Shown here: one piece after another, positions 1-7,600 of the stretch
Position numbering within the stretch: position 1 is the stretch's first letter
How the letters are laid out: every line of letters begins with the position of its first letter
DNA from: an uncultured Oscillospiraceae bacterium
GTDB lineage: Bacteria; Bacillota; Clostridia; Oscillospirales; Oscillospiraceae
Assembly (NCBI GenBank): GCA_910579725.1
Contig: CAJTUD010000054.1
Coordinates: forward strand, 1-19,279
Direction: 5' to 3'
DNA length: 19,279 nucleotides
Made by a program: the position numbers and the translations under genes
The notes under the pieces: model-generated
The model's input: the letters and a program-made list of their open reading frames with translations, nothing else
The model's database searches: none
What the model was told of the DNA's origin: nothing

Positions 1-263
1 GCGGGATTCTGATGAAACATGCCCATCTGCCAGGGAAACGGGTCCATATCCTGCACCGCGCTGTAGTGGTTGTAAGCCAGCCGCCGCAGGCGGTTCCAGG
101 TTTTTTCGTCCAGAGCGCCGGTGCTCTGGCAGGCATCCTGGGCGGCCTGTGCGTTTCCGGTGAGCCCGCTCTCGATGTCCGCGCACATCCGGTTGAAGTC
201 CTCCATCATGATCCGGTCCGACTTCACCCACTGCGGGAGGTGGTAGTTTTCTGTGTAGTTCAT
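1..263 (-). CDS. Partial hypothetical protein (N-terminal 87 residues)
   Basis: An open frame reads leftwards from an ATG at 263 and runs off the window edge without a stop. A GAAAGGAG ribosome binding site lies about 8 nt before the ATG. The visible part starts MNYTENYHLPQW, is rich in Trp, Met, Asp and Asn, and has no signal peptide or membrane segment. I do not recognise a catalytic motif. Starts of the form NYxLxQW are, from memory, common in Clostridia surface or phage-appendage-like proteins, but that is only a weak impression. The terminator of trxB sits about 30 nt upstream of the start, so this gene either relies on readthrough or has a promoter overlapping the trxB 3' end. Function unknown. 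Confidence 0.6.
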   Translation of the reverse strand, partial: MNYTENYHLPQWVKSDRIMMEDFNRMCADIESGLTGNAQAAQDACQSTGALDEKTWNRLRRLAYNHYSAVQDMDPFPWQMGMFHQNP

Positions 264-293
264 ACAATGCTCTCCTTTCAGATTGAAGCGTCC

Positions 294-328
294 GGCAAAA
301 AAACCGGTACACACTGGCTGTGTACCGG
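294..328 (-). terminator. Rho-independent terminator of trxB
   Basis: Read on the minus strand, a perfect 10-bp stem (CCGGTACACA paired with TGTGTACCGG, 5-nt loop) is followed by a run of seven T. It begins 47 nt after the trxB stop codon and ends about 30 nt before the start of the next minus-strand gene. Confidence 0.85.
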
Positions 329-374
329 AAGAAAGTTTCCCTATTCTGTGCAACGGCAAATGATACAAAAAAAG

Positions 375-1313
375 TCACAGCCCCAGCAGGAACCGCTCCG
401 CCTGTACGGCGGCAATCGCGCCGTCCGCTGCGGCGGTAATGACCTGCCGCAGGCTCTTGACCCGCACATCCCCCGCCGCGAACACGCCGGGAATCGCGGT
501 GCGCATGTCCTCGTCTGTCCGGATATATCCCTTCTCCAGAGGCAGCTGCCCCTGGAACAGCTCCGTATTGGGCAGATATCCCACAAAACCGAACAGCCCC
601 AGCATCCCGTCCTCCTCTGGAGCCCGGAGGACCGTCCGTTCTCCGGTTTTCACGTTCCGGACCGTAATGGCGTCCAGCACATCGCCGCCGTCCACCCGTT
701 CCACCACGCTGTCCCAGAGGAAGTGAATGTTCGGTTCAGCGAACGCCTTCTCCTGAATGGAACGGGCCGCGCGCAGCGTGTCCCGGCGGTGGATCACCGT
801 GACCTGCCGGGCAAAGCGGGTCAGGAAGATCGCCTCCTCCACAGCACTGTCGCCGCCGCCCGCCACGTATACGTCCAGCCCCCGGAAAAACGCACCGTCG
901 CAGGTGGCGCAGTAGGATACGCCCCTGCCGGTGAATTCCTTCTCGTTTTCGCACCCGATGGGCCTGGGAGACGCGCCTGTGGCAAGGATCAGGCACCGGG
1001 CCAGATATTCGCCCCCGCCGCCCGTCAGCCGCTTGACTTCTCCCTCCAGCTCCACCGTTTCAATACTGTCGGTCCGCCGCTCCACGCCGAACCGGGCGCA
1101 CTGCTCCGCCATTCTGGCGGACAGAGACACACCGCTCTCCCCCTCCAGCATCTGGCCAGGGTAGTTCTCGATCTCCGCGCTCAGGGCAATCTGTCCGCCT
1201 TCCGCTCCCCGTTCGATCAGCAGCGTTTTCAGACGGCTCCGCCCTGCGTACAGCCCTGCGGCCAGACCCGCCGGGCCGCCGCCAAGAATAACGGCATCAT
1301 ATATCTCGCTCAT
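375..1313 (-). CDS. trxB: Thioredoxin reductase (NADPH, FAD)
   Basis: The 312-residue protein is the usual length for low-molecular-weight bacterial thioredoxin reductase. It transfers electrons from NADPH through FAD and a redox disulfide to thioredoxin in the cytosol. Visible motifs in order are the FAD dinucleotide-binding GGGPAGLAAG (11-20), the redox-active CATC (C135, C138), the second nucleotide-binding GGGDSA (152-157), the NADPH-phosphate-binding HRR (175-177) and the C-terminal FAD motif GVFAAGD (276-282). The start at 1313 was chosen because AAAGGAG lies 6-7 nt upstream and MSEIYDAVILGGG is the family N-terminus; the frame stays open for 33 more codons upstream without homology. 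No thioredoxin gene is adjacent. It diverges from the lipoprotein gene at 1464 and ends in a strong terminator. Ferredoxin/flavodoxin-dependent relatives look similar, but HRR supports NADPH. Confidence 0.93.
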   Translation of the reverse strand: MSEIYDAVILGGGPAGLAAGLYAGRSRLKTLLIERGAEGGQIALSAEIENYPGQMLEGESGVSLSARMAEQCARFGVERRTDSIETVELEGEVKRLTGGGGEYLARCLILATGASPRPIGCENEKEFTGRGVSYCATCDGAFFRGLDVYVAGGGDSAVEEAIFLTRFARQVTVIHRRDTLRAARSIQEKAFAEPNIHFLWDSVVERVDGGDVLDAITVRNVKTGERTVLRAPEEDGMLGLFGFVGYLPNTELFQGQLPLEKGYIRTDEDMRTAIPGVFAAGDVRVKSLRQVITAAADGAIAAVQAERFLLGL

Positions 1314-1463
1314 TGGTTTCTCCTTTCTCATTCTGAAACAGTATGGTTCGCCCCATGCGAATTTCCGAAAAATTTGCAAAAACTCGCAGCAGTAAAATTC
1401 ATCTTGGCGCAAATACTACCTCCAGCGCGAATTCCGCGCCAATCAGGAAGGAGGAAGATTCAG

Positions 1464-1946
1464 ATGAAAAAAGCTGCGATTCTTGCGGCCGCTCTGGCCA
1501 TGGTGCTGAGCCTGGCGGCCTGCGGCGGCAGAGATGACAACAACTCTGACAACCAGACCAATGGCAGCATCACGGACAACAACGGCGTCAACGGCAGTTC
1601 CGGCAGCAACGATTACAACAATAATGGCAGCGGCAGTCCCGGGACCGGGACCGGGACCGGCTCCATGACCGGCCCCGGTTCTCCGGACAGCTCCGGCAGC
1701 GGGACAACCTCCGGCACAGGCTCCGGCGTGAACCATGATGCCGGCATAGACGGCCGCAGCCGGGTGGGCGGCGATCTGCGCCGCGCCGCGGACAGCGTGG
1801 GCGACGCCGTAACCGATCTGGTGGACGACGGCCGCAATGCTCTTGCCCGCAGCACCAGCGCCACCACCTTCCAGCGGATGCTGGACAACGCGCGGGTCCA
1901 CGATACGGACGGCGTGCTGACCGACGGCGAAAACAGCCGCTGGTAA
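1464..1946 (+). CDS. Small low-complexity secreted lipoprotein, function unknown
   Basis: The 160-residue product starts with a classical lipoprotein signal peptide: two lysines, a hydrophobic stretch, and a lipobox ending in LAAC with C20 as the lipidation site. Residues 21-95 are a disordered Asn/Ser/Gly/Thr/Pro-rich linker including a GTGTGTG run. The last 65 residues are a charged, helix-prone domain (around VGGDLRRAADSVGDAVTDLVDDGRN, split here only for description) without any family motif I recognise. The start is set by a strong AGGAAGGAGG site 8 nt upstream. It is monocistronic, diverging from trxB and ending in its own terminator at 1955. The linker suggests the C-terminal part is held away from the membrane within the wall. 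A sporulation or envelope role is possible but not supported by any motif. Confidence 0.8.
   Translation: MKKAAILAAALAMVLSLAACGGRDDNNSDNQTNGSITDNNGVNGSSGSNDYNNNGSGSPGTGTGTGSMTGPGSPDSSGSGTTSGTGSGVNHDAGIDGRSRVGGDLRRAADSVGDAVTDLVDDGRNALARSTSATTFQRMLDNARVHDTDGVLTDGENSRW
1641..1658 (+). repeat. Three tandem GGGACC hexamers in the lipoprotein linker
   Basis: GGGACC occurs three times head to tail and encodes the Gly-Thr run of the linker. The unit is six bases, so copy-number change would lengthen or shorten the linker without shifting the frame. Confidence 0.9.
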
Positions 1947-1954
1947 CTGGTCTG

Positions 1955-2001
1955 AAGGAACGCGGAGCTTGGGATCCTCCCCAGCCTCCGCGTTCCTTTT
2001 T
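1955..2001 (+). terminator. Intrinsic terminator of the lipoprotein gene
   Basis: A 13-bp perfect stem (AAGGAACGCGGAG with CTCCGCGTTCCTT) closes a 18-nt loop that can pair further, and the right arm runs into TTTTT at 1997-2001. It starts 9 nt after the lipoprotein stop. The minus-strand GNAT gene ends inside the T-run at 2000, so the structure sits just beyond that gene's stop as well and may serve both convergent genes, though it lacks a good T-run on that strand. Confidence 0.85.
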
Positions 2002-2605
2002 ACTCCGTCCACTCCGTCACAGGCTTCACCTGTTCTCCCGGGCGGAGGGGAATCTGAATAAAGCGGTCGTATTTCTCCCGGTCAAACTGGCGAAGGTAAA
2101 TTTCCTGATGCTTTCGCAGAATTTCGCCCTCCTCCGGCATGGGATCCGCCCAGCAGATGGTTTTAAAGCGCACCCCGAACAGGGCGCTGTCATATCCCAG
2201 TGTTTTTGCGCCGTTTCTGGCATAGAAGCCCAAGCGGCGCAGGATCAGCGCATCCCGGTCCGGGTTTCCGGTGGGGGCCTCCGTCTCTCCGATGAAAACG
2301 GTATCCTTCGGGCTGCGCGCAATGGCCTCCCGCAGCAGCATACCACCGGTGCCGCCGTTTCGCTTTCCGGCGGGAACACAAAGATAGTCGACAAGGACAT
2401 ACCGTCCGTCCTCGTGCTTCCACAGCAGGACATATCCCAGAACATCTCCCGTTCCGTCTCGGAGGCACAGCGGCTCATAGACGCCCTGCCGGCGCATGGC
2501 CTCCATAGCGCCGAGCGGCTTCAGCTCCGACGGCGGAAAGGCTTCTGTCAAATCTGTCCGATAGGCCCTCTCCAGTTCCTCCGGCGTCATAACATTCAAG
2601 TACAT
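2000..2605 (-). CDS. GNAT-family N-acetyltransferase
   Basis: The 201-residue protein carries a GNAT fold core: a beta strand ending VDYLCV (72-77) followed by the acetyl-CoA pyrophosphate-binding loop GKRNGGTGG (80-88), a variant of the usual R/Q-x-x-G-x-G/A. The C-terminal half is longer than in minimal GNATs. The substrate cannot be told; small-molecule amines or protein N-termini are both possible for this superfamily. The ATG at 2605 lies inside the end of rimI (10-nt overlap) and is preceded by GGAG at about 9 nt, so the gene is translationally linked to rimI and polA as the last gene of the operon. Confidence 0.8.
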   Translation of the reverse strand: MYLNVMTPEELERAYRTDLTEAFPPSELKPLGAMEAMRRQGVYEPLCLRDGTGDVLGYVLLWKHEDGRYVLVDYLCVPAGKRNGGTGGMLLREAIARSPKDTVFIGETEAPTGNPDRDALILRRLGFYARNGAKTLGYDSALFGVRFKTICWADPMPEEGEILRKHQEIYLRQFDREKYDRFIQIPLRPGEQVKPVTEWTE

Positions 2606-3048
2606 GAAGTAAGCTCCAATTTCATAATAATGGCATCCTCCTTCGGGTCCAGGTAGTAGTTTTTTCTTCTGCCCACCTCTTGATACCCCAACTTTCGATA
2701 CAGCGCGGCGGCTCCTTCGTTGGAGGGGCGCACCTCCAGGAAAAGGGAAATCAATCCGCGCTCCTGCCCGCAGCGTCGAAAGGCCCCCAGCAGCGCGGAG
2801 GCGATGCCCTGCCGCCGCGCCTGCGGCAGAACAGCGATATTGTCCACGCCCCCCTCGTCCAGAACCGCTGTGAAAATGATATACCCCAGGATTTTGCCGT
2901 CTTCCCTGCGGGCCGCCAGGGCGGTGGTTTTCTCCTCCGCCAGGGACTGCTCAAAAATTCTTCTGGACCAGGGGTCGCCGAAACAGAGTTTTTCAATTTC
3001 TTCCACCTGCTCCAGGTGGTCTTCGGTCATAGGAACGATCTGGTACAT
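2596..3048 (-). CDS. rimI: Ribosomal protein S18-alanine N-acetyltransferase RimI
   Basis: The 150-residue protein matches RimI in length and in its two signature regions: the CoA-binding loop ARRQGIASALL (77-87) and LEVRPSN (104-110), followed by AALYRKLGYQEVGRRKNYY (split around 113-132), with E105 as the probable general base and a Tyr pair near the end. RimI acetylates the N-terminal alanine of ribosomal protein S18 in E. coli; homologues acetylate other N-termini. ATG at 3048 overlaps the polA stop by one base (TGATG) and has GGAGG 7 nt upstream; a GTG three bases earlier is less well placed. RimI is often linked to tsaB/tsaD in Firmicutes; here it follows polA instead. A closely related N-acetyltransferase is the only real alternative. 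Confidence 0.87.
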   Translation of the reverse strand: MYQIVPMTEDHLEQVEEIEKLCFGDPWSRRIFEQSLAEEKTTALAARREDGKILGYIIFTAVLDEGGVDNIAVLPQARRQGIASALLGAFRRCGQERGLISLFLEVRPSNEGAAALYRKLGYQEVGRRKNYYLDPKEDAIIMKLELTSCT

Positions 3049-5699
3049 CACTTCGCCTCCAGCCAGTTTTTCCCGCTGTGAGCCTCCGCCGTCAGGGGCA
3101 CCGCCAGAGCGTACACCTCCTCCATCTCCTGGGTGAGAAGCGTCTTTACCCGCTCCGCCTCATCCTCCGGACACTCCACAATCAGCTCGTCGTGAACCTG
3201 CATGATGAGCTTTGCCCGCAGGCCCTCCCTTTTCAGGCGGTCAGACACACGGACCATAGCCAGCTTGATGATATCCGCCGCCGCTCCCTGGATGGGCATA
3301 TTCAGCGCCACCCGCTCGCCGAAAGCGCGGGTATTGAAATTGGAGGCCCGGATTTCCGGCAGAGCCCGGCGGCGGTGAAACATGGTCTCCACATACCCGG
3401 CCGCCCGGGCCTGCTCCACCACGCTTTCCATATATTCCTTTACCCCCGGGAACCGGGCGAAATATGCTTCCATATACGCCTTTGCCTCCGCTACCGTCAC
3501 GCCCAGGTCCTGGGACAGCGAAAAGGCGGAAATTCCGTAGACGATGCCAAAGTTCACCGCCTTGGCCGCCCGCCGCATATTCTGCGTCACCTGGCCGATC
3601 TCCACTCCAAACACATGGGCCGCGGTAACAGTGTGGAAATCCTCTCCGGAGAGAAACGCCTCCCTCATCGCCCCGTCTCCGGAAATATGGGCCAGCAGCC
3701 GCAGCTCAATCTGGCTGTAATCCGCGTCCACCAGCACCTTGCCGGGCTCCGCCGTAAACATGCGGCGCAGCTCGCTGCCCAGCTCCGTACGGGTGGGGAT
3801 GTTCTGCAGGTTGGGTTCGGTGGAACTCAGCCGCCCGGTGGCGGTAACGGTCATCTGAAAACTGGTGCGTACCCGGCCGTCGGGGGAAATGACCTTCAGC
3901 AGTCCGTCCACATAGGTGCTCTTGAGCTTGGCGTACTGCCGGTACTCCAGTACCTCTCCCACAATGGGGTGCGCTCCCCGGAGCTTGTCGAGGACCTCCG
4001 CGTTGGTGGAGTAGCCGGTTTTGGTCTTCTTATAAGCGGGCATGCCCAACTTTTCAAAGAGGACCTCTCCCAGCTGCTTCGGGGAGTTGATGTTGAATTT
4101 TCCGGCGTAGGAATATATTTTCTGCTCCAGCTCTCCCAGCGCGGCAGAGAGCGTCTCTCCAAAGCTTCTCAGGGCCCCCGCGTCCACCCGGAACCCCGCC
4201 GCCTCCATCTCCGCCAACACCCGGCACAGGGGCAGCTCCACATGGAAGTACAGCCAGTCCGCCCCCATCTCTCTGAGCTGGGGCAGCATGGCTTCATACA
4301 GCGCGTTCACGGCGGACAGATAGCTTAAAAAAGATGCCTCAGCCTGAGCGGCATCTCCCAGCAAGGAGAAGCCGTCCGGCTCCAGATACAGCGGTTTTGG
4401 CAATTCTTCCCGGAACCAGGAGGCGAACAGCCTTCCGATGTCGTAGTGCCCCGCCGTGGCATCCAGCAAATAGCCCGCCAAGGCAGTGTCGAAGCAGAAT
4501 CCCTCTGCCGGGAGGTTGTTCTCCAGCAGGATACGGGTCAGATCCTTCACATCATGGGACACGATTTTGATATCCCCGGCGAACAGAGACGCCAGCAGCC
4601 GGTTCCAGTCGCCATTGTACCGGCTGAAATAGAACTCGCCCACCACAGCGGTATCCGGTCCGGTTCCACATTGGACCGCTACGGCGGACAGGTCCGGCAG
4701 AGCCAGCAGCGTTACATGTTCCGCCTTTCGGAAAATCTCCAGGAGTTTTTCCGCCTGCGCCATGTCCGCCGCCCGCTCGACGCGGACGGTAAAGTCTGCT
4801 TCCTCCGGCTTTTCCGCCTTTGGTTCCTCCTGCGCAGCGAGGCCCATCTTTTCAATCAGCTTGTTGAATTCCAGCCGCAGGAACACATGATACAGCTCCG
4901 GCCTGACCGGCCGGCGCAGATTCTCCGCAGGATCGAACGCAAGGGGCGCATCGGTGATGATCGTCGCCAGACGGCCGCTCATCCGGGCGCTCTCCTCCCC
5001 TTCGGCTAACTTCTTGATGGCGGCCGGTTTGGCCTCAATATCCGGCATGGCGGCATACAGCGCATCGATGGTCTGGTACTTCTGTACCAGCGCCATGGCG
5101 GTCTTCTCTCCCACTCCCTTCACGCCGGGGATATTGTCAGATGCGTCGCCCATGAGCGCCTTCAGGTCAATGATGTGAATGGGTTCAAAGCCATATGCCT
5201 CCTGAAAGCTCTCCGGGGTCATGTCTTTGGTGGTGGTCTGCCCCATGCGGGTGGATACCAGCTTCACCCTGGTGTGCTCTGTCACCAGCTGGAGACTGTC
5301 CTTATCCCCAGTGACCACCACGCACTCCCAACCGGAGGCCTCACATTTCCGGGAAATGGTTCCGATGAGATCGTCCGCCTCATATCCCGCCAGCTCGTAG
5401 CGGGGGATGTCCATCGCGTCCAGTACCTCCTTGAGCACCGGCATCTGCTGGGCCAGCTCCTCCGGCATACCCTTCCGCTGGGCCTTGTAACCCTCATATT
5501 CCAAGTGCCGGAAGGTGGGCTCCCGCCGGTCGAAGGTAACGCACAGAGCCTCCGGCTTCTCCTCATCCAGCAGCCGCTGGAGTGTCGTGACAAAGCCATA
5601 AACCGCGTTGGTATACAACCCGTCCCTGGTGGTCAGGGGCCGGACGCCGTAAAAGGATCTGTTGACGATGCTGTTTCCGTCAATGACCATCAGTTTCAT
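3048..5699 (-). CDS. polA: DNA polymerase I
   Basis: The 883-residue enzyme fills gaps and removes RNA primers and damaged DNA. Residues 1-290 are the 5'-3' exonuclease with metal ligands D7, D57, E107, D109-D110, D132/D134 and GDASDNIPG (184-192). Residues 300-470 form the 3'-5' exonuclease fold, but the DxE catalytic motif is absent: the corresponding strand reads VTLLALPD (329-336). Residues 480-883 are the polymerase with TGRLSSTEPNLQNIPTR (621-637), motif A DADYSQIELR (658-667), motif B RRAAKAVNFGIVYG (709-722, K713, F717, Y721) and motif C VHDE (835-838). The start at 5699 has AGGAGGAG about 6 nt upstream and the family start MKLMVIDGNS. It heads an operon with rimI and a GNAT gene. Confidence 0.96.
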   Translation of the reverse strand: MKLMVIDGNSIVNRSFYGVRPLTTRDGLYTNAVYGFVTTLQRLLDEEKPEALCVTFDRREPTFRHLEYEGYKAQRKGMPEELAQQMPVLKEVLDAMDIPRYELAGYEADDLIGTISRKCEASGWECVVVTGDKDSLQLVTEHTRVKLVSTRMGQTTTKDMTPESFQEAYGFEPIHIIDLKALMGDASDNIPGVKGVGEKTAMALVQKYQTIDALYAAMPDIEAKPAAIKKLAEGEESARMSGRLATIITDAPLAFDPAENLRRPVRPELYHVFLRLEFNKLIEKMGLAAQEEPKAEKPEEADFTVRVERAADMAQAEKLLEIFRKAEHVTLLALPDLSAVAVQCGTGPDTAVVGEFYFSRYNGDWNRLLASLFAGDIKIVSHDVKDLTRILLENNLPAEGFCFDTALAGYLLDATAGHYDIGRLFASWFREELPKPLYLEPDGFSLLGDAAQAEASFLSYLSAVNALYEAMLPQLREMGADWLYFHVELPLCRVLAEMEAAGFRVDAGALRSFGETLSAALGELEQKIYSYAGKFNINSPKQLGEVLFEKLGMPAYKKTKTGYSTNAEVLDKLRGAHPIVGEVLEYRQYAKLKSTYVDGLLKVISPDGRVRTSFQMTVTATGRLSSTEPNLQNIPTRTELGSELRRMFTAEPGKVLVDADYSQIELRLLAHISGDGAMREAFLSGEDFHTVTAAHVFGVEIGQVTQNMRRAAKAVNFGIVYGISAFSLSQDLGVTVAEAKAYMEAYFARFPGVKEYMESVVEQARAAGYVETMFHRRRALPEIRASNFNTRAFGERVALNMPIQGAAADIIKLAMVRVSDRLKREGLRAKLIMQVHDELIVECPEDEAERVKTLLTQEMEEVYALAVPLTAEAHSGKNWLEAK

Positions 5700-5737
5700 A
5701 TGGGCTCCTCCTGTATGTCCGATGTTTTCTATAGGAG

Positions 5738-5765
5738 AGTATACCACATTCTGGAAAGATTACAA
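5738..5765 (-). promoter_or_regulatory. Probable polA promoter
   Basis: On the minus strand TTGTAA (5765-5760) is separated by 16 nt from TATACT (5743-5738). The -10 box is preceded by TGG, an extended -10. A better -35 match (TTGACA) lies further upstream, but its 23-nt spacing is too long. The expected leader to the polA ATG is about 30 nt. Confidence 0.6.
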
Positions 5766-6109
5766 CTGTCAAACCTTGTCCCAAAGTCAAGGGGGCACTA
5801 ATCATATGATTTGATTACTATGCACCTCTGAACGACATATGAATCTCCTGGTAGGGACAGTTCCGGCGGTCCTTCGGCGTGTTGCGGGCAGAAACGCATT
5901 CTGTCCTTACTCGCGGTTGTGTGCCGCAGCCACTTTTTTGACAGACAGAGGACTGGGTGCGGCCTACCGCGCCCAGTCCTCTCAGCCTGTCAGATAAATG
6001 AGAATTCCATATCTGCTGTCACCACTGCTTTTCAGCTGTTTTTTCCATCCTGCTTTACCCGCGTTCATTATACTATATGCAAAAACCAGCCCGCGCCTGT
6101 TTTTAAAAG
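5766..6109. other. Non-coding stretch between polA and MATE 1
   Basis: No coding frame is credible in these 344 bases. It holds a 12-bp perfect palindrome AATCATATGATT at 5800-5811 (a possible operator upstream of polA), a long hairpin element at 5925-5992 (listed separately), and, read on the minus strand at 6075-6064, a TATAAT about 18 nt before a nine-codon frame without a convincing -35 box. No terminator with a clear T-run was found for MATE 1 directly after its stop. Confidence 0.6.
5925..5992 (-). repeat. Composite hairpin element, copy 1 (3' side of MATE 1)
   Basis: On the minus strand a hairpin has an outer stem TGACAG/CTGTCA, a small internal loop and an inner 16-bp stem with one G-T wobble (arms 5947-5962 and 5967-5982, 4-nt loop). 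It is followed by TGTCAAAAAAGTGGCTGCG at 5943-5925. The same layout, a GAGAGGAC/GTCCTCT hairpin followed after a few bases by TGTCAAAAAAGTGGCTRCG, recurs on the plus strand at 19193-19243. In both places it lies downstream of a gene's stop on that gene's strand. Here the hairpin is followed by A, not T, so terminator activity is doubtful. Confidence 0.65.
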
Positions 6110-7522
6110 CTATTCCGCTTTTTCCGGCGGCTTGCCGTCGGGTCTTATTCCGTGGATTCCGCACTTGACGTAGGCTTTTTTCCGAATGAAGAAAAAGAAG
6201 GCGATATGGACTGCTGCCGTGATGGTCCAGCTGACCGGATAGGATGAATACAATACCTCCGGCGTATGGTATACCTGAAAAATAGTGGCGACCCATATCA
6301 GCCGGGTACCGCATGCGCCCACCATGGACACAATCATGGGGACCACGGAGTACCCCAATCCCCGCAGCGCGCCCACCATTACGTCCATCACGCCGCACAG
6401 GCAGTACAGGCTGCACACGTATTTCAGACGCAGCATGGCTTGGGCGATGACGTCCTCTTCCCCGGGAGCGTAGATGGACGCCAGCGGATGACCAAAGAAG
6501 ACCGCAAGATTTCCCAGCACCAGACCAAAGACCATAGAATACATCTGGCAGAGCAGCAGAGAGCGATCCACCCGGCGGCACTCCCCCGCGCCGTAGTTCT
6601 GGCTGGTGAACGTGAGATCCGTCTGATAAAAGGAATTCATGGACACGTAAACGAAGCCCTCAATGTTGGCGGAAGCGGAAGACCCGGCAATAATGGCCGT
6701 GGACCCGAAGGAGTTGATAGAGGACTGAATCACCACATTGGACAGAGAAAATACGATACCCTGGAACCCGGCGGGAAGGCCCACCTGCAAAATCCGCCGG
6801 ACCACCCGTTTTTCCAAGCGCAGCTTCCTGAGCTCCAGCCGCAGGGGCCCCTGGTCCCTCATCAGGCATCCCACCACCAGCAGAGCGGACACTGCCTGAG
6901 AGATGATGGTGGCCAGAGCCACACCTGCCACGCTCATCTGGAAGACAATCACGAACAGAAGATTCAGCGCCACGTTGGTCACGCCGGCAATAGCAAGATA
7001 ATACAGCGGCCGCCGGGTGTCCCCCTGGGCTCTCAGGATGGCTGCCCCAAAGTTGTAGAGCATGTTCACCGGCATTCCGCAGAAGTAGATTCGCAGGTAG
7101 ATAGTGGCGAGGTCAATCACGTCCGGCGCAGAGGAGGTCCAGATCAGCAGCTGCCGGGCCAGCCCCACTCCCAGCAGCGTCAGAATCACACCGCTGAGCA
7201 GAGAGATGGCGATAGCGGTGTGAACGCTGCCGCTCACATCCTCCTCCCGGCCTGCTCCCAGGTCCCGGGCCACCACCACGTTGGTACCCACGGAGAACCC
7301 CACAAACAGGTTCACCAGCAGGTTGATCAGCGCACTGGTGGAGCCCACGGCAGCCAGCGCCTCCTTGCCGGCGCAGCGCCCTACCACCACCACGTCGGCG
7401 GCGTTAAACAGCAGCTGCAGCAGGCTGGACAGCATCAGCGGCAGAGCGAACAGCAGAATCTTTCCTGCCAGAGGGCCGTGAATCATGTCAATCTGATACC
7501 CGGCCTTTTTCTGTCTATCCAT
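6110..7522 (-). CDS. MATE-family multidrug/cation antiporter 1
   Basis: The 470-residue product has about 12 hydrophobic segments in two halves, as in MATE exporters that use Na+ or H+ gradients to expel cationic compounds. The N-terminal half begins with the family-typical GPLAGKILLFALPLMLSSLL and LFNAADVVVVGR; the second half contains LPAGFQGIVFSLSNVVIQSSIN and a NYGAG segment. The start at 7522 (MDRQKKAGYQ) has GAGAGGGG about 7 nt upstream; the open frame runs 68 codons further upstream, but that part is low-complexity and not family-like. It is divergent from the gntR operon. Substrate unknown. Confidence 0.88.
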   Translation of the reverse strand: MDRQKKAGYQIDMIHGPLAGKILLFALPLMLSSLLQLLFNAADVVVVGRCAGKEALAAVGSTSALINLLVNLFVGFSVGTNVVVARDLGAGREEDVSGSVHTAIAISLLSGVILTLLGVGLARQLLIWTSSAPDVIDLATIYLRIYFCGMPVNMLYNFGAAILRAQGDTRRPLYYLAIAGVTNVALNLLFVIVFQMSVAGVALATIISQAVSALLVVGCLMRDQGPLRLELRKLRLEKRVVRRILQVGLPAGFQGIVFSLSNVVIQSSINSFGSTAIIAGSSASANIEGFVYVSMNSFYQTDLTFTSQNYGAGECRRVDRSLLLCQMYSMVFGLVLGNLAVFFGHPLASIYAPGEEDVIAQAMLRLKYVCSLYCLCGVMDVMVGALRGLGYSVVPMIVSMVGACGTRLIWVATIFQVYHTPEVLYSSYPVSWTITAAVHIAFFFFIRKKAYVKCGIHGIRPDGKPPEKAE

Positions 7523-7571
7523 CCAGGTTCCCCTCTCTCCCATAAACTCCGCCCAAGAGGGCAGTAAGCAT

Positions 7572-7600
7572 GTTATATCACATATTTCTAAAAAGAACAA
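7572..7600 (-). promoter_or_regulatory. Probable MATE 1 promoter
   Basis: On the minus strand TTGTTC (7600-7595) and TATAAC (7577-7572) are separated by 17 nt, and TGA before the -10 makes it extended. The leader to the start at 7522 is about 45 nt. The upstream AT-rich stretch 7601-7760 holds a 7-bp inverted repeat (GTGAAAA 7623-7629, TTTTCAC 7641-7647) but no gene. Confidence 0.5.

Noticed and set aside
1425..1439. GCGCG-N5-CGCGC repeat in the trxB-lipoprotein gap as an operator
   Set aside because: The arms are only 5 bp of pure GC alternation in a GC-rich genome, and no convincing promoter is placed around it.
12..1946. A very long plus-strand open frame through the partial gene, trxB and the lipoprotein
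   Set aside because: Only its last 160 codons have a ribosome binding site and a signal peptide. The rest lies antisense to trxB, which has full family motifs on the other strand; high GC explains the missing stops.
5939..5992. The long hairpin as a standard Rho-independent terminator of MATE 1 or as a 6S/SRP RNA
   Set aside because: It is followed by A's on the minus strand and by no T-run on the plus strand. It does not show the internal bubble of 6S RNA or the GGAA-loop helix of SRP RNA.
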